DNA from: Rosellinia necatrix
Taxonomy: Eukaryota; Ascomycota; Sordariomycetes; Xylariales; Xylariaceae
Length of the DNA: 64,000 nt
Reading direction: 5' to 3'
Assembly (NCBI GenBank): GCA_021209875.1
Contig: JAGYVD010000002.1
Location: forward strand, 1,736,001 to 1,800,000
The position numbers were made by a program, and so were the translations under genes. Shown here piece after piece: positions 47,076 to 57,429 of this stretch; positions within the stretch are counted from its first letter, which is position 1, and each line of letters opens with the position of its first letter. The notes beneath the pieces were generated by a model. That model was not told where the DNA came from. It did no database searches and saw nothing but the letters and a program-made list of their open reading frames with translations.

Positions 47076-47378
47076 TGGGCGCTTGGCAATGGCTCGTGGC
47101 AACTAGAACCCTATCCTATTCCCTCGCCCATTCCCAAGAGTATAGAACGACCCGTTCTGTTTTTTTATAAATGTATTTATAAACGTAAGTCAAAGAAAGC
47201 AAATTAGGTTATTAAACCATAGTATTGTTCTTGATGAAAAGATCGGGAAAGGGGTCCGCCCCGCCATAGGAAGAAGAAGCATGTAATATATTCGATATGA
47301 AATAACAGTTTGGCCATTATGTGAGCTTCATTTATACTGTATTAGTTTTTCGACTGCTCTAACATTCGTGCTTATATT
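47076..47378. other. Convergent intergenic region
   Basis: About 300 bp separate the ends of the HeLo gene (+) and the pyrroline-5-carboxylate reductase gene (-). It contains AT-rich 3' UTR sequence only. Confidence 0.65.
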
Positions 47379-48481
47379 TTACGGCTTTCCAAGGGTCTTT
47401 CCTAGCTCTTCGCCTCTGCTAGTTGCCGCCTTGACGGCTTTATCTACGGTGTCTTTGAAACCCGAAGCTTCGAAACTCTCCAGCGCAGCAGCGGTCGTGC
47501 CGTTAGGACTTGTCACATTGACGCGCAGCTGTGCAGGCTCCTCCGTCGATTCGACAAGCATCTTTCCCGCGCCGAGACACGTCTGTTTTGCCAACCGTGT
47601 GGCCTGGTCCCGCGAGAGCCCCAGATTTGTGGCGCTCTCGATCAAGTGCTCGACCATGGCGAAGAAGTACGCAGGGCCGGATCCTGGAGAAAAAAAAAGA
47701 GCACTGTTAGAGATAGAGAGTTGCGAAAGACCGCAAGATCAAGGATTCTTACCGGATAACCCCGTGACCACATCGATGAGCTCCTCACGATCTACCCACT
47801 CGGTCGCCTTGCTAACGCTAGCGAGAAGCGCGGCGGCCAACTCCTTTTCGGACTCGGACACGCCATCGTCGGCGTACAGGCCGGAGGCGCCCTCGCCGAC
47901 CAGGGCGGGGGTGTTGGGCATGACGCGCACGATATGGGGGACGCGACCGTCGGCGAGGCGCAGCCACTCGCGCAGGCTGCCGAGCGTGATGCCGGCGGCG
48001 ATGGAGATGACCAGCGGCGTCGGCGTCGGCGTCGTCGTCGTCGTCGTCGACGGGCCGCTGGCCCACGCGGCCGCGAGCTCCCGGCACACGGCCCGGGCGA
48101 CCTGCGGCTTGACGGCGACGACGAGCAGGTCCGCGCCCCGCGCGGCCTCGGCGTTCGACTCGCTCGTGCGCACGCCGAGCGCCCGCATCTTGTCGCGGTT
48201 GACCTCCCACGGCTCCGACACGCAGATGTTCTGCCTGTCGATGCCCGTCGCGGCCAGCCCGCCGATGATGGCGGCGGCCACTGCGCGTTCGCGGACTGGT
48301 CAGTGCCGGATTCTCTTCTCCTCTCCTTCGGGGTCCCCCGGGGGTTAAGGGTAAGGATAGGGGAGTTGTTGGGATGATTCCAGCCTGGGCCAGTCCCGAG
48401 CTCTCTGAAATGAAATCATGGGGACTCACTATTGCCGCCGCCGATGAAGGCCAATTTGCTGCTCGCAAGCTGGGAAGCCAT
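47379..48481 (-). CDS. Pyrroline-5-carboxylate reductase
   Basis: This enzyme catalyses the last step of proline synthesis, reducing 1-pyrroline-5-carboxylate to proline with NAD(P)H. Exons 48481-48430, 48280-47753 and 47683-47379 give 294 aa. The Rossmann motif is assembled across intron 1 as IGGGNMAAAIIGGL, and the substrate-site signature across intron 2 as VTGLSGSGPAYFF. Other conserved parts are VRVMPNTPALVGEGASG and QTCLGAGKML, with VTSPNGTTAAALESFEASGF near the end. An unusual loop of Thr/Pro (GPSTTTTTTPTPTPL), encoded by a GTC-type triplet repeat at about 48016-48053, is inserted before the beta strand LVISIAAGIT. Length is close to family norms, and all key motifs look intact. Homologue of yeast PRO3. 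Confidence 0.94.
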
Positions 48482-49133
48482 CCTGGGTGGATTGGTATGA
48501 AGCTGTGTCCGATGTGATGAGATGAAGGAAGGATTTCAAGTTACAGCGTGGGGCCCGGTGTTTGGATATAAGTCCTATCTATATAGAGATAACTATAGAG
48601 GGCAGAAGAGAGAAGAGGCATAATATGTATATATGTATGCATATGGCTGTATAGCAGTTGCCAGTTGCCCCTCCCGATCGCGGCGGTATTTCGTTGGTGG
48701 CTGATAGCTAACTAGCGAAAGCTCTGTCGCTAACTAACTATAAGCCGCTGCTATGCGCTGTGGCTCTGTCCACCAAAGCATTGCTGGGATAATGTGTGTA
48801 GGTGATGGTGTGACCCCGCCCGGCGGGTGTGCACTCACTCGTCACTTACAGAGAAGAAAACCTTCGCATTGCACAGTGCCTCTAGACAGTACCTCTAGAC
48901 ATCAGCTATACTTATCATCCATCCCATGTACCTCCTTAAAAATCACCTATCTCCTCGACGCAAGCACCATCACAAATGGGCAAGCCTTATCATCAGCATC
49001 GTTTCCGCTCCGCCGCACATGAATGAATATACCCTCAGTTTCGCTCTAATTCCAATCAGCGGAAAAGCCTAAAGACGTGGTATAAAAGAGATCACGCTTA
49101 CATATACATACCTCCATATCGGAATCTAGGAAT
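48482..49133. other. Intergenic region
   Basis: There are 650 bp upstream of the reductase gene and downstream of the methyltransferase gene (both on minus). Three direct copies of an 8-mer (AATCTAGG) lie near 49121-49145, at the end of the methyltransferase gene. No additional gene is supported. Confidence 0.6.
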
Positions 49134-50177
49134 CTAGGAATCTAGGAGAGAGGTATCATGTGTCTCTGCCATAGATCCTGATCCTGGGTTAACCCGGACA
49201 ATCTCGATTCTGAAGAAGATGTACCTCGCGTTGGAGCCACCGAATACGCTCTGTTGCCTCTTCCCTTCCCCGTCATCCCCCTTTTGTCCCGCGACTCTCG
49301 ATCTCGATCTCGCTTCCTCCTCGTCATAATCGGCCCACGCGATGACGTCCAGCCCTACTGCCTTCGCAGCATTCTCAAACATTATCTTTATGCTCTCTTT
49401 GCTATGTTGATATACGGTTCTATCCTCCCCTGGCTCACATAACGGTGGTTGAATCTTGTACGTGTAGGGCTGCACTGAGCCGGCTTGGGTGCCGATAATT
49501 GTAGACCCCGGTTGAGGTTTGAGCAACTTTAAAACGTTCTTGCTTGCCGATTCCTGGCCAGCGAAGGAGAAGGAATGTAAGAACATGGCAATATGAATGA
49601 TATCCCACGTCCCTCGGGTCTGCGCCAGGTCATCGACATCGGAGAAAATATCACCAGTAATAAAATGAGACTCGTCAAGGCGATCGCGATCCCGGAAGAG
49701 GGCGTGTCCTGCGTCCCTAAACCCCGCCTGTTTATCCGCGCTATAAACGGTAGAAGGCGGTGCGCCGTCGTGGAGTAACGCGCGGACATCTTGGCCGAGG
49801 CATGTCCCTAGGTCGAGAAACCTAGGCGCCGGTAATGCAGAAGTGATCCGTTTGAGGATACGAGAGTAATCGGGATGGCGACGGAGACCTTGGTCGACAA
49901 ACCAGAACTCGCCAATACACGGCCACGGGAAGACCTTCCACGCCTCCTCTCTCTATACGCTAATTAGTTATTGTCGGCATGGGGCCGCGGGGTGGCCTAC
50001 GGCGCGATAAATATGAGGGACAACCTCATCCGGGGCGATGTGGCTCCATTCTTCGAGGATTTGGCGAAACGATGGTTTGAGCTTGTGCTCGAAGCTTTGG
50101 TGATACCACTGTAGCTCAGTCGAGAGCGCTAGGTGGCCTTCTGGGAGGCTCTGCCATCTTTCTGCGTCACTAGACAT
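49134..50177 (-). CDS. SAM-dependent methyltransferase (fungal secondary-metabolism type)
   Basis: Exons 50177-50001 and 49952-49134 encode 331 aa; the 48-bp intron is short but has an ACTAAT branch site, and the join IYRA to REEAWKVFPWPCIGEFWF is the expected family block. The SAM-binding motif I is FLDLGTCLGQD, followed by VRALLHDGAPPSTVYSAD and later WDIIHIAMFLHSFSF. This pattern matches class I methyltransferases found with fungal polyketide and meroterpenoid clusters (AusD-like). The C-terminal part has a charged, low-complexity insert (DEEEARSRSRV ... GDDGEGKRQ) before the last strand IFFRIEIVRV. No synthase or other tailoring gene lies next to it, so its substrate and pathway are unknown. 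It may be an orphan or a cluster relic. Confidence 0.82.
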
Positions 50178-50838
50178 GATCAGCTCCGGTCTTACGTCAC
50201 TTAGTAAAGAGAGGACGAGAGCGAAGATGGGTGATCCAAGGTTGAAGAACATGCTCGAGACCACTGAGGGGGGGGAACAGTCTGAAATGGAGAAACCCAA
50301 GGAAAGCTTGACGGGATACCGAATAAGGACTGCTGATTTCGGAGAGTGTAGCTAAAGATCATGGGGGGTCAACTGTCTCGCCTGATTAATCATAACTGTC
50401 GGATGACTGAGAAGACAAGTCAACAATTTGATAGCGGTGATAAGCGCTTATGCAAGGCAGGCAACTTCTATACATATAACATCATAACCCGGCTCCAACA
50501 CTCAATTTGGATATGTTGAGGCGTCAACCCTCGTCAATGCTTTCCCCTAGCCTTCCTAAGCTCCAAGCATCCCATTACGAGGCCACACTCAGAACCAAGA
50601 GAAGGAGCAATCACTTGAGACGCCCTTGAAGGCATTCATCCCGATGCCCTAGGATTCCCTATCGTCGTGGTCATTCTCCTCAGGCAGGCTCGACACCACC
50701 AGCAGCGTCGGCGATCCACTCGAAGTACTAGTTGTACTCGGCCCGGACACCCATGTCATCTTCCCCGGCCTAGTCATCTTCGTCACGCGAACAGCGCCTC
50801 CCCATAATATGTGACAAGGTTTACAGATAAAAAGTATT

Positions 50839-51009
50839 AAAAAAAAAAATGGTTGCTAGCCACCGAGGGAATCGAACCCCCGAAGCCTAACGATGTTAAG
50901 TAAGAATACTGCTAATTATGTTATCGCTGTACCGCTATACTTCGCTAGGCCTGTACCAACTAGGCCATTCGTCTTGATCTTAGGAGGCATATGCTAACTT
51001 TCTTTATAT
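50839..51009 (-). ncRNA. tRNA-derived pol III unit, copy 1
   Basis: On the minus strand there is an A box TGGCCTAGTTGG (50967-50956), a perfect B box GGTTCGATTCC (50878-50868) inside a foldable T arm, and then an 11-base T tract (50849-50839) that would stop RNA polymerase III. The 5 bp T stem is intact, but the sequence in acceptor position (GGTGGCT) has no partner before the D-arm-like segment, so this is not a normal tRNA. The region between the boxes can pair as a 13-bp stem (GAAGTATAGCGGT with ATCGTTAGGCTTC, G-U pairs allowed). It is the first of three units about 300 bp apart. Confidence 0.6.
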
Positions 51010-51156
51010 CCCCCTCTCTATTCCCTTCTCTCCTCTCCTATTGCTTCAAGCATACTATTAAAAGCCTACCAATAATAGAAAGAAAAAACAGAGTATATAA
51101 AAAAAGGGATAGTATGAGTGTGTATATATAATGGATGAAAAGAGAAGGGATAAAAT

Positions 51157-51322
51157 AAAAAGCAATTGCTGGCCACCGAGGGGATCGAACCCCCGAAGCC
51201 TAACGATATTAAGTAAGAATACTGATAATTATGTTATCGCTGTATCGCTATGCTTCGCTAGGCCTGTACCAACTCGGCCATTTTTCTTAATCTTAGAAGG
51301 CATTTGTTAACTTTCTTTATAT
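51157..51322 (-). ncRNA. tRNA-derived pol III unit, copy 2
   Basis: Same layout as copy 1: A box TGGCCGAGTTGG, B box GGTTCGATCCC, and a 5-base T tract at 51161-51157. The A box and following bases look like a class II (Ser/Leu) tRNA D arm. The stem between the boxes pairs GAAGCATAGCGAT with ATCGTTAGGCTTC; changes relative to copy 1 mostly keep pairing. Confidence 0.6.
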
Positions 51323-51445
51323 TTATCCCTCACCTTCCTTTCCCCCTCTGCTAGAGCCTCAGACATAAGACCAAGGTTTACTAATGATAAGAAAGAGGGA
51401 AAAGAGGGTATGATATATATATATATATAATAAAAGAGAAGGGAT

Positions 51446-51614
51446 AAAAAAAAATTAATTGTTGGCCACCGAGGGGATCGAACCCCCGAAGCCTAACGAT
51501 ATTAAGTAAGAATACTGATAATTATACTATCGCTGTACGCTACACCTCGCTAGGCCTGTACCAACGCGGCCATTTGTCTTAATCTTATGAGGCATATGCT
51601 AACTTTCTTTATAT
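51446..51614 (-). ncRNA. tRNA-derived pol III unit, copy 3
   Basis: A box TGGCCGCGTTGG, B box GGTTCGATCCC and a 9-base T tract at 51454-51446. The internal stem is weaker than in copies 1 and 2 because of a short deletion and a mismatch, so this copy may be decaying. The 5' flank (ATGCCTCATAAGATTAAGA) is conserved with the other two copies, showing that the repeat unit is larger than the tRNA-like core. Confidence 0.55.
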
Positions 51615-53046
51615 TCTTCCCTATCCATCATCCGATGCAGGCATACTGGTAAGCTTTACTAAGGGGAAGCACGAAAAAAAAAAAAAAGCAGGGATTAAAC
51701 TTAGTCAATAATGCGTTTATAAAGCTTAAGGCTAACTTTTGACTTATCAATCCCTCTAGCTCACATAATCATAAGGTGCCCTCGTTCGTGCGGCTCGTCG
51801 ACTGCAGGACCAGAATTACTTGGCTCTCGTTACGCAGATCCTACCTCAACCGAACTCATGGCCGGTTCAGTTTCAAACTCAGCGCTCCGCTGACAAATAG
51901 ATGCCCGGATAGGGCGATGAGCCACTCTATGAGTATGTGGTGACCTCCAAACAGCACTTGCAGCTTGTTAAGCTCGTGAGTCGGATATTTGGGACCCCCC
52001 CATCATTCCCGCCCCCCCTTATCGGGATTCGGCTGGATATATGATAACTGTCGCTCAGATGCTGGCGACTGATTTTAACTGAGCATGCACGCGGGAGGTG
52101 TCACGATCGGGACCGGTACCAAGTCACCGCAAGGGGGGCCATAGTTGTCAGCTAAGAAGCGACACAAGATGTTTTGCAAGCCTACAAAGCGAATCTACCG
52201 TGCCACCATTATGCTGAGCGGTGAGACAGAATGATTCATGTATTTTGCCTCTCAATTCCGAGCTGGATATCCTCGGGGTCAGGCCCCATACTCTCTTCAC
52301 TTCCGGTAGGTTTTGTCTACCAACTCAGAGCAGCTATGTAGCGATATTCAAGGTCGTGTCCACACCATAAATGTCGTTAGAAATTTATATAGGCGTGAAA
52401 TAATTCGGGCATAATAATAATAATTATTATTATGTTATATACACACACGGATTAGGCTAGTATCGACCCTGTGCGACATAATCCCTATCAACAGTATGTT
52501 AGGATGATTACATGTGTTCAAATTTGTACCTCTCTCGAGTAACCCAGGTATATATATTATCACAAGGAGAACAAGTGAATGCGTGCGGTGCTATCTCTCA
52601 CTCGCGTAGAGGCGCCGCCTAACCTAAGGGCCAAACGGTAGGATTCGAAGAGGGGGGCTCGAGTAGCATTCGTAGAAGAGCGACTGGGTATGTTCGTCCC
52701 TACATGACCAGTGAAAGCTCTTTAGCTCTTTAAAAGTTACTATTAACCCCTAGCCCCCTTAGGAGGAGCCTTCATGATCGTATATTGCCCCAATCAAGCA
52801 TTTTACCCTCAACGGCACCTATGTCATCTTTCTGCTTTGGGGAGTTGCTAGAAATGCAGGTAATCAAAATCATTTAAGAAGCGATGCGCATTTTAAATAA
52901 GAGATCGGGAATAGTATTTTTGATAATGAGTTGAAAGATCTTGATAGCATTGACTCTAAAAATCGTATGTGAAGGTGCAAGAGATGAGTTAACCCCTTTT
53001 ACAGCTCCTTCATCCTTCACCCCCCTCCCCCACCGACTCCCAGATT

Positions 53047-54540
53047 CTAGAAATTCACTGGCCCAATAACATCATCGACTTCATGCACATGAACCAATAT
53101 CTGGTCCCAACCGAGTCGAGAGTTCATATTTTGCGAATCCAGAGTGGCCTCGTACAGACCATCCGCCCTGCGGGCACGCGCCACGGCCTCCTTATGCTCG
53201 GGCACGGCGTTGCACTGCCACCAGTAGACATCCAGCGGCACGGCGAACCTCCTTTCGACCTTGCACTTCTCGAGGAACAGCATCCCGGCGTGCTCGTTGG
53301 CCATCTCGCGGAAGGTGAAGGTGGCCGGCGGTAGCTTGCTGATTCTGAGCTCGACGCTCAACCCCGTAGACCCCGCGGGGTGGCCGCTTTGGTCCACAGC
53401 CCCTATCCCGTCATCCTTGTCGTTGCCATCGTCGTCGTCGCTACGGGAAATGGGACTGGCATCGTACCTGATCAGGTCGCAGGTGACGACGTAATGCGGG
53501 AACCTGGGCCGCGGCCTCGGCTGCCACTGCACCTCCCTGCGCTCCCTCGCCTTGAGGTCCCGGAGCACCACGACGCGGCGCTCCACCCACATCAGGTGAT
53601 GCTCGCCGTTGGCCAGCTCGATGTCCACCCGGAGCAGCCGCTCCGGGCCTTCGAGGGAGACGGCCCTCCTCACGACCGCCTCGAGCCCGCCGACCGCGGC
53701 CGGGCTGGTCTTCCTGTCGAGGTATTCGTTGGCCTTCTCGCGGTCGGCGAAGGTCCGGTGTGTCGCCGCCCCCGCCCTCACGTCGTCGTCGTCGTCGTCG
53801 TCAGGGATTATGTCCGTGCTGTCCACGTACCTGATCGCGTATCCCCATTTGAACTCCGGCACAACGTGTCCGCACGCGGGACGCCGGCCTTCGAGCTTCG
53901 CGACGCGCCCCGCCTCGCGCTCTTCGGACTGCGTGCGCGCGAGGCGGGACTGGCCAAGCGTGGGGGAGCGTGCGGCGGGTTGGGTAAGGGGCAGGGCCGT
54001 GTCGGGTTCGTCCCGTATTCGCTCTTTCCGTTTCGGAATCCTCGGCGGACGCGAAGAATTCGGGATCCTTTGAGCATCAAGCCCAGAGACGATTTCCCTT
54101 TCCGGAGGGGAGGTTTGTGCTGTATATCCAGGGTCTAACGCATCAGGCTTCTTTCTTCTACTGCTTGACTTTCGGTGCTTTTTGGATTCAGTTAATGTCG
54201 TAGACCCCTTCCACTTTTCACCTTGCTTTTCAGGGCTTCCCGGGTGTTCCCGTAATTTGAAATCAAGCGACTCCCAGTTACCATGACGCGTTATTACTCG
54301 CGTAGCATTTTGCCCGGCACCGAGTTTCTTCCTACCCCCTCGTAATAAAGAGCCTAGGTCTTCTTCGCTATCCGAGTTTATCAAAACGGGTGTTTCAATG
54401 GATTTCTCGTTCGTGAGTTGTGTGTCATCGTCCCCAGTAACCAATTCCTCACTAAACGTCCGGAAAAAAGCGGCTCGGTCCCCCTCGTTATAGGAGTCTG
54501 TCGTAATAGTTGTCTCAGTTTGAATGGATCCACCTTCCAT
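53047..54540 (-). CDS. Hypothetical protein with disordered N-terminus
   Basis: I do not recognise a family. The chosen start is the ATG at 54540 (MEGGSIQTETTITT), giving 497 aa without introns; the frame stays open 14 codons further upstream but without an ATG. Residues 1-220 are charged and low in complexity, with Lys/Arg-Ser clusters (SKKHRKSSSRRKK, IPKRKERIRDEPD) that could act as nuclear signals. The C-terminal ~280 residues look folded: FKWGYAIRYVDSTD, HRTFADREKANEYLDRK, YVVTCDLIRYDASP, RRFAVPLDVYWWQCNAVPEHKEAV. Two Asp-rich runs (DDDDDDD and SDDDDGNDKDDG) interrupt it. The last part resembles a repeated strand-helix layout in which each unit includes a 'rapidly spelled' F-A-D/E-xx-AN motif (TFADREKANEY; TFREMANEHA), perhaps an internal duplication. 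It adjoins AT-rich sequence with a P450 pseudogene. Confidence 0.6.
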   Translation of the reverse strand: MEGGSIQTETTITTDSYNEGDRAAFFRTFSEELVTGDDDTQLTNEKSIETPVLINSDSEEDLGSLLRGGRKKLGAGQNATRVITRHGNWESLDFKLREHPGSPEKQGEKWKGSTTLTESKKHRKSSSRRKKPDALDPGYTAQTSPPEREIVSGLDAQRIPNSSRPPRIPKRKERIRDEPDTALPLTQPAARSPTLGQSRLARTQSEEREAGRVAKLEGRRPACGHVVPEFKWGYAIRYVDSTDIIPDDDDDDDVRAGAATHRTFADREKANEYLDRKTSPAAVGGLEAVVRRAVSLEGPERLLRVDIELANGEHHLMWVERRVVVLRDLKARERREVQWQPRPRPRFPHYVVTCDLIRYDASPISRSDDDDGNDKDDGIGAVDQSGHPAGSTGLSVELRISKLPPATFTFREMANEHAGMLFLEKCKVERRFAVPLDVYWWQCNAVPEHKEAVARARRADGLYEATLDSQNMNSRLGWDQILVHVHEVDDVIGPVNF

Positions 54541-55499
54541 TTGTGAAGTTTGAACGGACGAAGGCGGGCAAGGAGGAGTCACTGCCGTCGCCCCACGCTG
54601 TCTGCCGCTTTAGATCAATAAATACCAGTGCGGTGTAATAGCACTGCAGCACTAACCGCGAGACCACAATTACCCGAGGCAGATGTAGAGCGTTGTCAAG
54701 TCAAGCACTCGATCGTTTGCAGCCACTTATAAACTGTCAGAGTCGTGCTAGAGCAGCCGCGGTGGTACCGGAGATCGACGGAATGTACAAAGTAGCAGAG
54801 GCAGGAAAGGGCTTTGTGGTGGACAGGGTAGATTCCTGCGTACTAAATAAGGATTTTCGAATCAATATAGCAGTATATCTGTGAGAAAACCGGGGTTCAA
54901 ACTCGCCTTAAAAAGAGGGGGAAAGCCGTTGCAGAGAAGGCGATGGCACAATTTGGCTTCTGTAAGAACTGATTGGCTTCTATTCTTAATCTCCCCTTTC
55001 GAATATTTATAAAGGAACAACATGAATACCGCGCACTTACCTCAGTAAATACCGCTTGTACGAAGCCACCTAACGTAAGTAATGTCAGGGTGAGAAAACT
55101 TTGGCGGTCGGATCAAGTTAACTTTTTGCAGAAACTCGGGAGGATTGTAGGGCTAATTACTAACAATTCTTCCTATGATATAAGTTTACCGTGCTTGCCT
55201 GTGAGATATTAAGAAACGAAACAAAGGTAGAGTGATGGTTGAATAGGCAAGCCCAAGTATTCTAGGAGGCCACAGGTGAGGTAACTACCATTTGAGAAAG
55301 AAATATTTGTTATAGAAAGCTTCTGGTCCTTGACTAGGTCCGTCAGATTAAGGTCGCTATAGACACTCGCCGGCGTGTTTCTTCACGTCCAATCGTTGAC
55401 TCGGCATTAAAGTCTTAATTTGAAGTATGGGCCGCAGATATATCCACCCAAATATGCCATGGTCTGCATAGCATTCGCGCGCTCGCACTACAGTTCTCG
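54541..55499. other. AT-rich region, no gene supported
   Basis: About 960 bp upstream of the hypothetical protein gene (on minus) and of the P450 pseudogene (on plus). Short open frames at 54693 and 54973 show no convincing motif. Composition becomes more AT-rich rightwards. Confidence 0.5.
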
Positions 55500-57429
55500 A
55501 TGAAACCAGTTGAAAAAGGCCGCCACATTCCAGTCGCAGCTTCGTTGACTGTTGGCTTCCTTCTAGCTCATCTAACATCCTTTATTTCAACTAGATATAT
55601 TCCTGCCAAATTTAGCAAAGCTTATTTCGGTGCGGGTAGTAAAACGCCGCCGTTAACGCCATGTGGAATTAACGGTATATATGTAAGCGACTACTCTGTG
55701 ATATTAACTTATTGGTAGTGACAAATTAGTGATGTTCATGTATGTATGTATGTACCAATGTCTTGTTAACAAGCCATTATTTTCTGTTAGTGAGCAATGA
55801 AACCCTACGGAGATAAGTAGTCGTAGCGACCGAATAGCGAAGTTTTAGGAGGGAGGAGATTAGTTGACATGCATACTGTCCACCATGATGGGAAACCACA
55901 CAACTACGTACCTCGTGAATTGTCAATAAATCGCGTTAATGCCATCAAGGAGATCTATGGGAACAACTCGAAGTGCTTGAAGGGGCCACGGTATGATATG
56001 GGAGGCACGGGGTTTAATTTGCATCGAACCCGAAACCCCATTCTACATGCGAAATAGAGACAGCTATGGGAGCAAGGGTTCCGAGGTATGTCATCGGATC
56101 TTACGATACCTTGAGTTGTGCTAAATCCCACTAGAAATTTCTGGTCATATATCCAAGATCGAGATAAAGATAACAAGTCTACTGCGGTTCTTGCAAAGCG
56201 CCCCTTCAAATGCTGACGTTGTAACCATCTTTGAGCTTTTCTCATTTAAACTCATGGCCTTCATTATATTCTCAGAATATTGACGGCGAGTCGGCCTTAG
56301 TACCGACGTGTCTAATTCGCATGAACAACTCCGCCAGAGCCAGCGAGCGATCGGCACCTTTGGTCATGTACCATGGTACTACTCTGTCCCCAGTAAATTT
56401 AAATTTCTCATTCCCGAAAACGACATATTCACACGACTAGCCACGCGTATGATTGACCAAAGAAGAACAGTAAATAGTGGCAGAACTTTTGTACGCTTCT
56501 CCTGCTAATACCAAGATAGATAAACCCAGACGTACCCGACCTATTTTCCTACTTGCTTTCTTCAAAGAATGGTGAGGGCGCAGGATTTCCGATGTCATGG
56601 GAGGCAAGGCTTGCCATGGTAGCAGAAAGGTTAGTAATCTCTAATCGGGTTATATATTTATTTGGTTACTAAACTTGCTAGTGGGAATGTGTCAACGGCG
56701 CTAATATCCTCAGTGTTCTATCTTGCTACGAATCCGAACGCCTTAAAGCAATTGCAAGAAGAGGTAGACCCTCTACTGAACTCGGGTAATTTCAACCCGA
56801 AACTGCGCCATCCGGTTCTAAGCTTTATAATGTTTGAGACTTTCCGACTCCAACCACTTGTGCCGAACGGTGGCGAGTGAGCTCACCCCAAGGTCTTACT
56901 ATTGGATACATTTATTCCCGGCGGTTGCGTCATAAAAGCGCCAACTTACACGCTATTCCGTGGTACGTGTCATCTCAACCTGTTTACGGGATGCGAGAAA
57001 TACCAGCTAACCGTTAAATCCGCAGACAAAAGGTATTTCGCACGGCCGGACTAATGGGTTCCCGAACGATGGAGTATACAACCGAACCTAGTTAAAAATC
57101 CATCGGCATTTATTTCGTTCTCAATTAGTACGATCATCGTTGAACTGTTTACGTGTATTACTAACACCTCACAGGATCATACAGTTACGTCGGGAGACTT
57201 TTAGGAACAGTCGAGATCTCGTTTGTCCTTGCGCACTCGGTCCATAACTTCGATCTGCAGTTATCCGAGGGGCAAAATCCGCAAGATTTCGACTCACTCG
57301 GACAAGATCACTTTGGCGTGGTATTTCCCCCAGGCAGCCTACGAATCGATTTCATATCTCGAAAAAGGAACGGGGATGAACTATCAAGGATCTAATTTGC
57401 AGGCGATGCTGCATCTCAAAATGCTGTAG
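55500..57429 (+). pseudogene. Decayed cytochrome P450 gene
   Basis: Fragments of one P450 appear in the right order on plus: an N-terminal membrane segment (GFLLAHLTSFISTRYIP, 55545-55600); ELSINRVNAIKEIYGNNSKC (55917-55976); a middle block with GTFGHVPWYY (56357-56386); the I- to K-helix block ATNPNALKQLQEEVDPLL and FETFRLQPLVPNGG (56725-56874); and a C-terminal block LGTVEISFVLAHSVHNFDLQ. Stops and frame changes separate them. A relic intron with branch CTAAC and acceptor CACAG at about 57173 is still visible. In the heme loop the Cys codon position reads TAC (57186-57188), as a TGC to TAC change would give, so the heme ligand is gone. The family looks like tryprostatin-type fungal P450s and differs from the intact P450 at 3.4 kb. 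Confidence 0.8.

Larger units (their letters stand above)
50178..53046. other. Intergenic region with tRNA-like tandem repeats
   Basis: There are 2.9 kb without a protein gene. Its main content is the three tandem pol III-like units at 50839-51614, described separately. Elsewhere it has a TA run near 51414-51429 and an ATAATAATAATAATTATTATTAT inverted repeat near 52410-52433. The part from 51700 to 53046 shows nothing I can name. Confidence 0.6.

Noticed and set aside
46296..47102. 268-codon minus-strand frame opposite the pseudokinase
   Set aside because: A GC-rich shadow with Arg/Val-rich composition and no family resemblance.
50853..51614. Reading the three tRNA-like units as ordinary nuclear tRNA genes
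   Set aside because: The acceptor-stem 3' strand has no complementary 5' strand and the distance between A and B boxes is too long without an intron that would leave a foldable anticodon arm.
50839..51614. CRISPR-like array
   Set aside because: Only three units of ~157 bp with long spacers, tRNA-type boxes and a eukaryotic context; nothing resembles cas genes.
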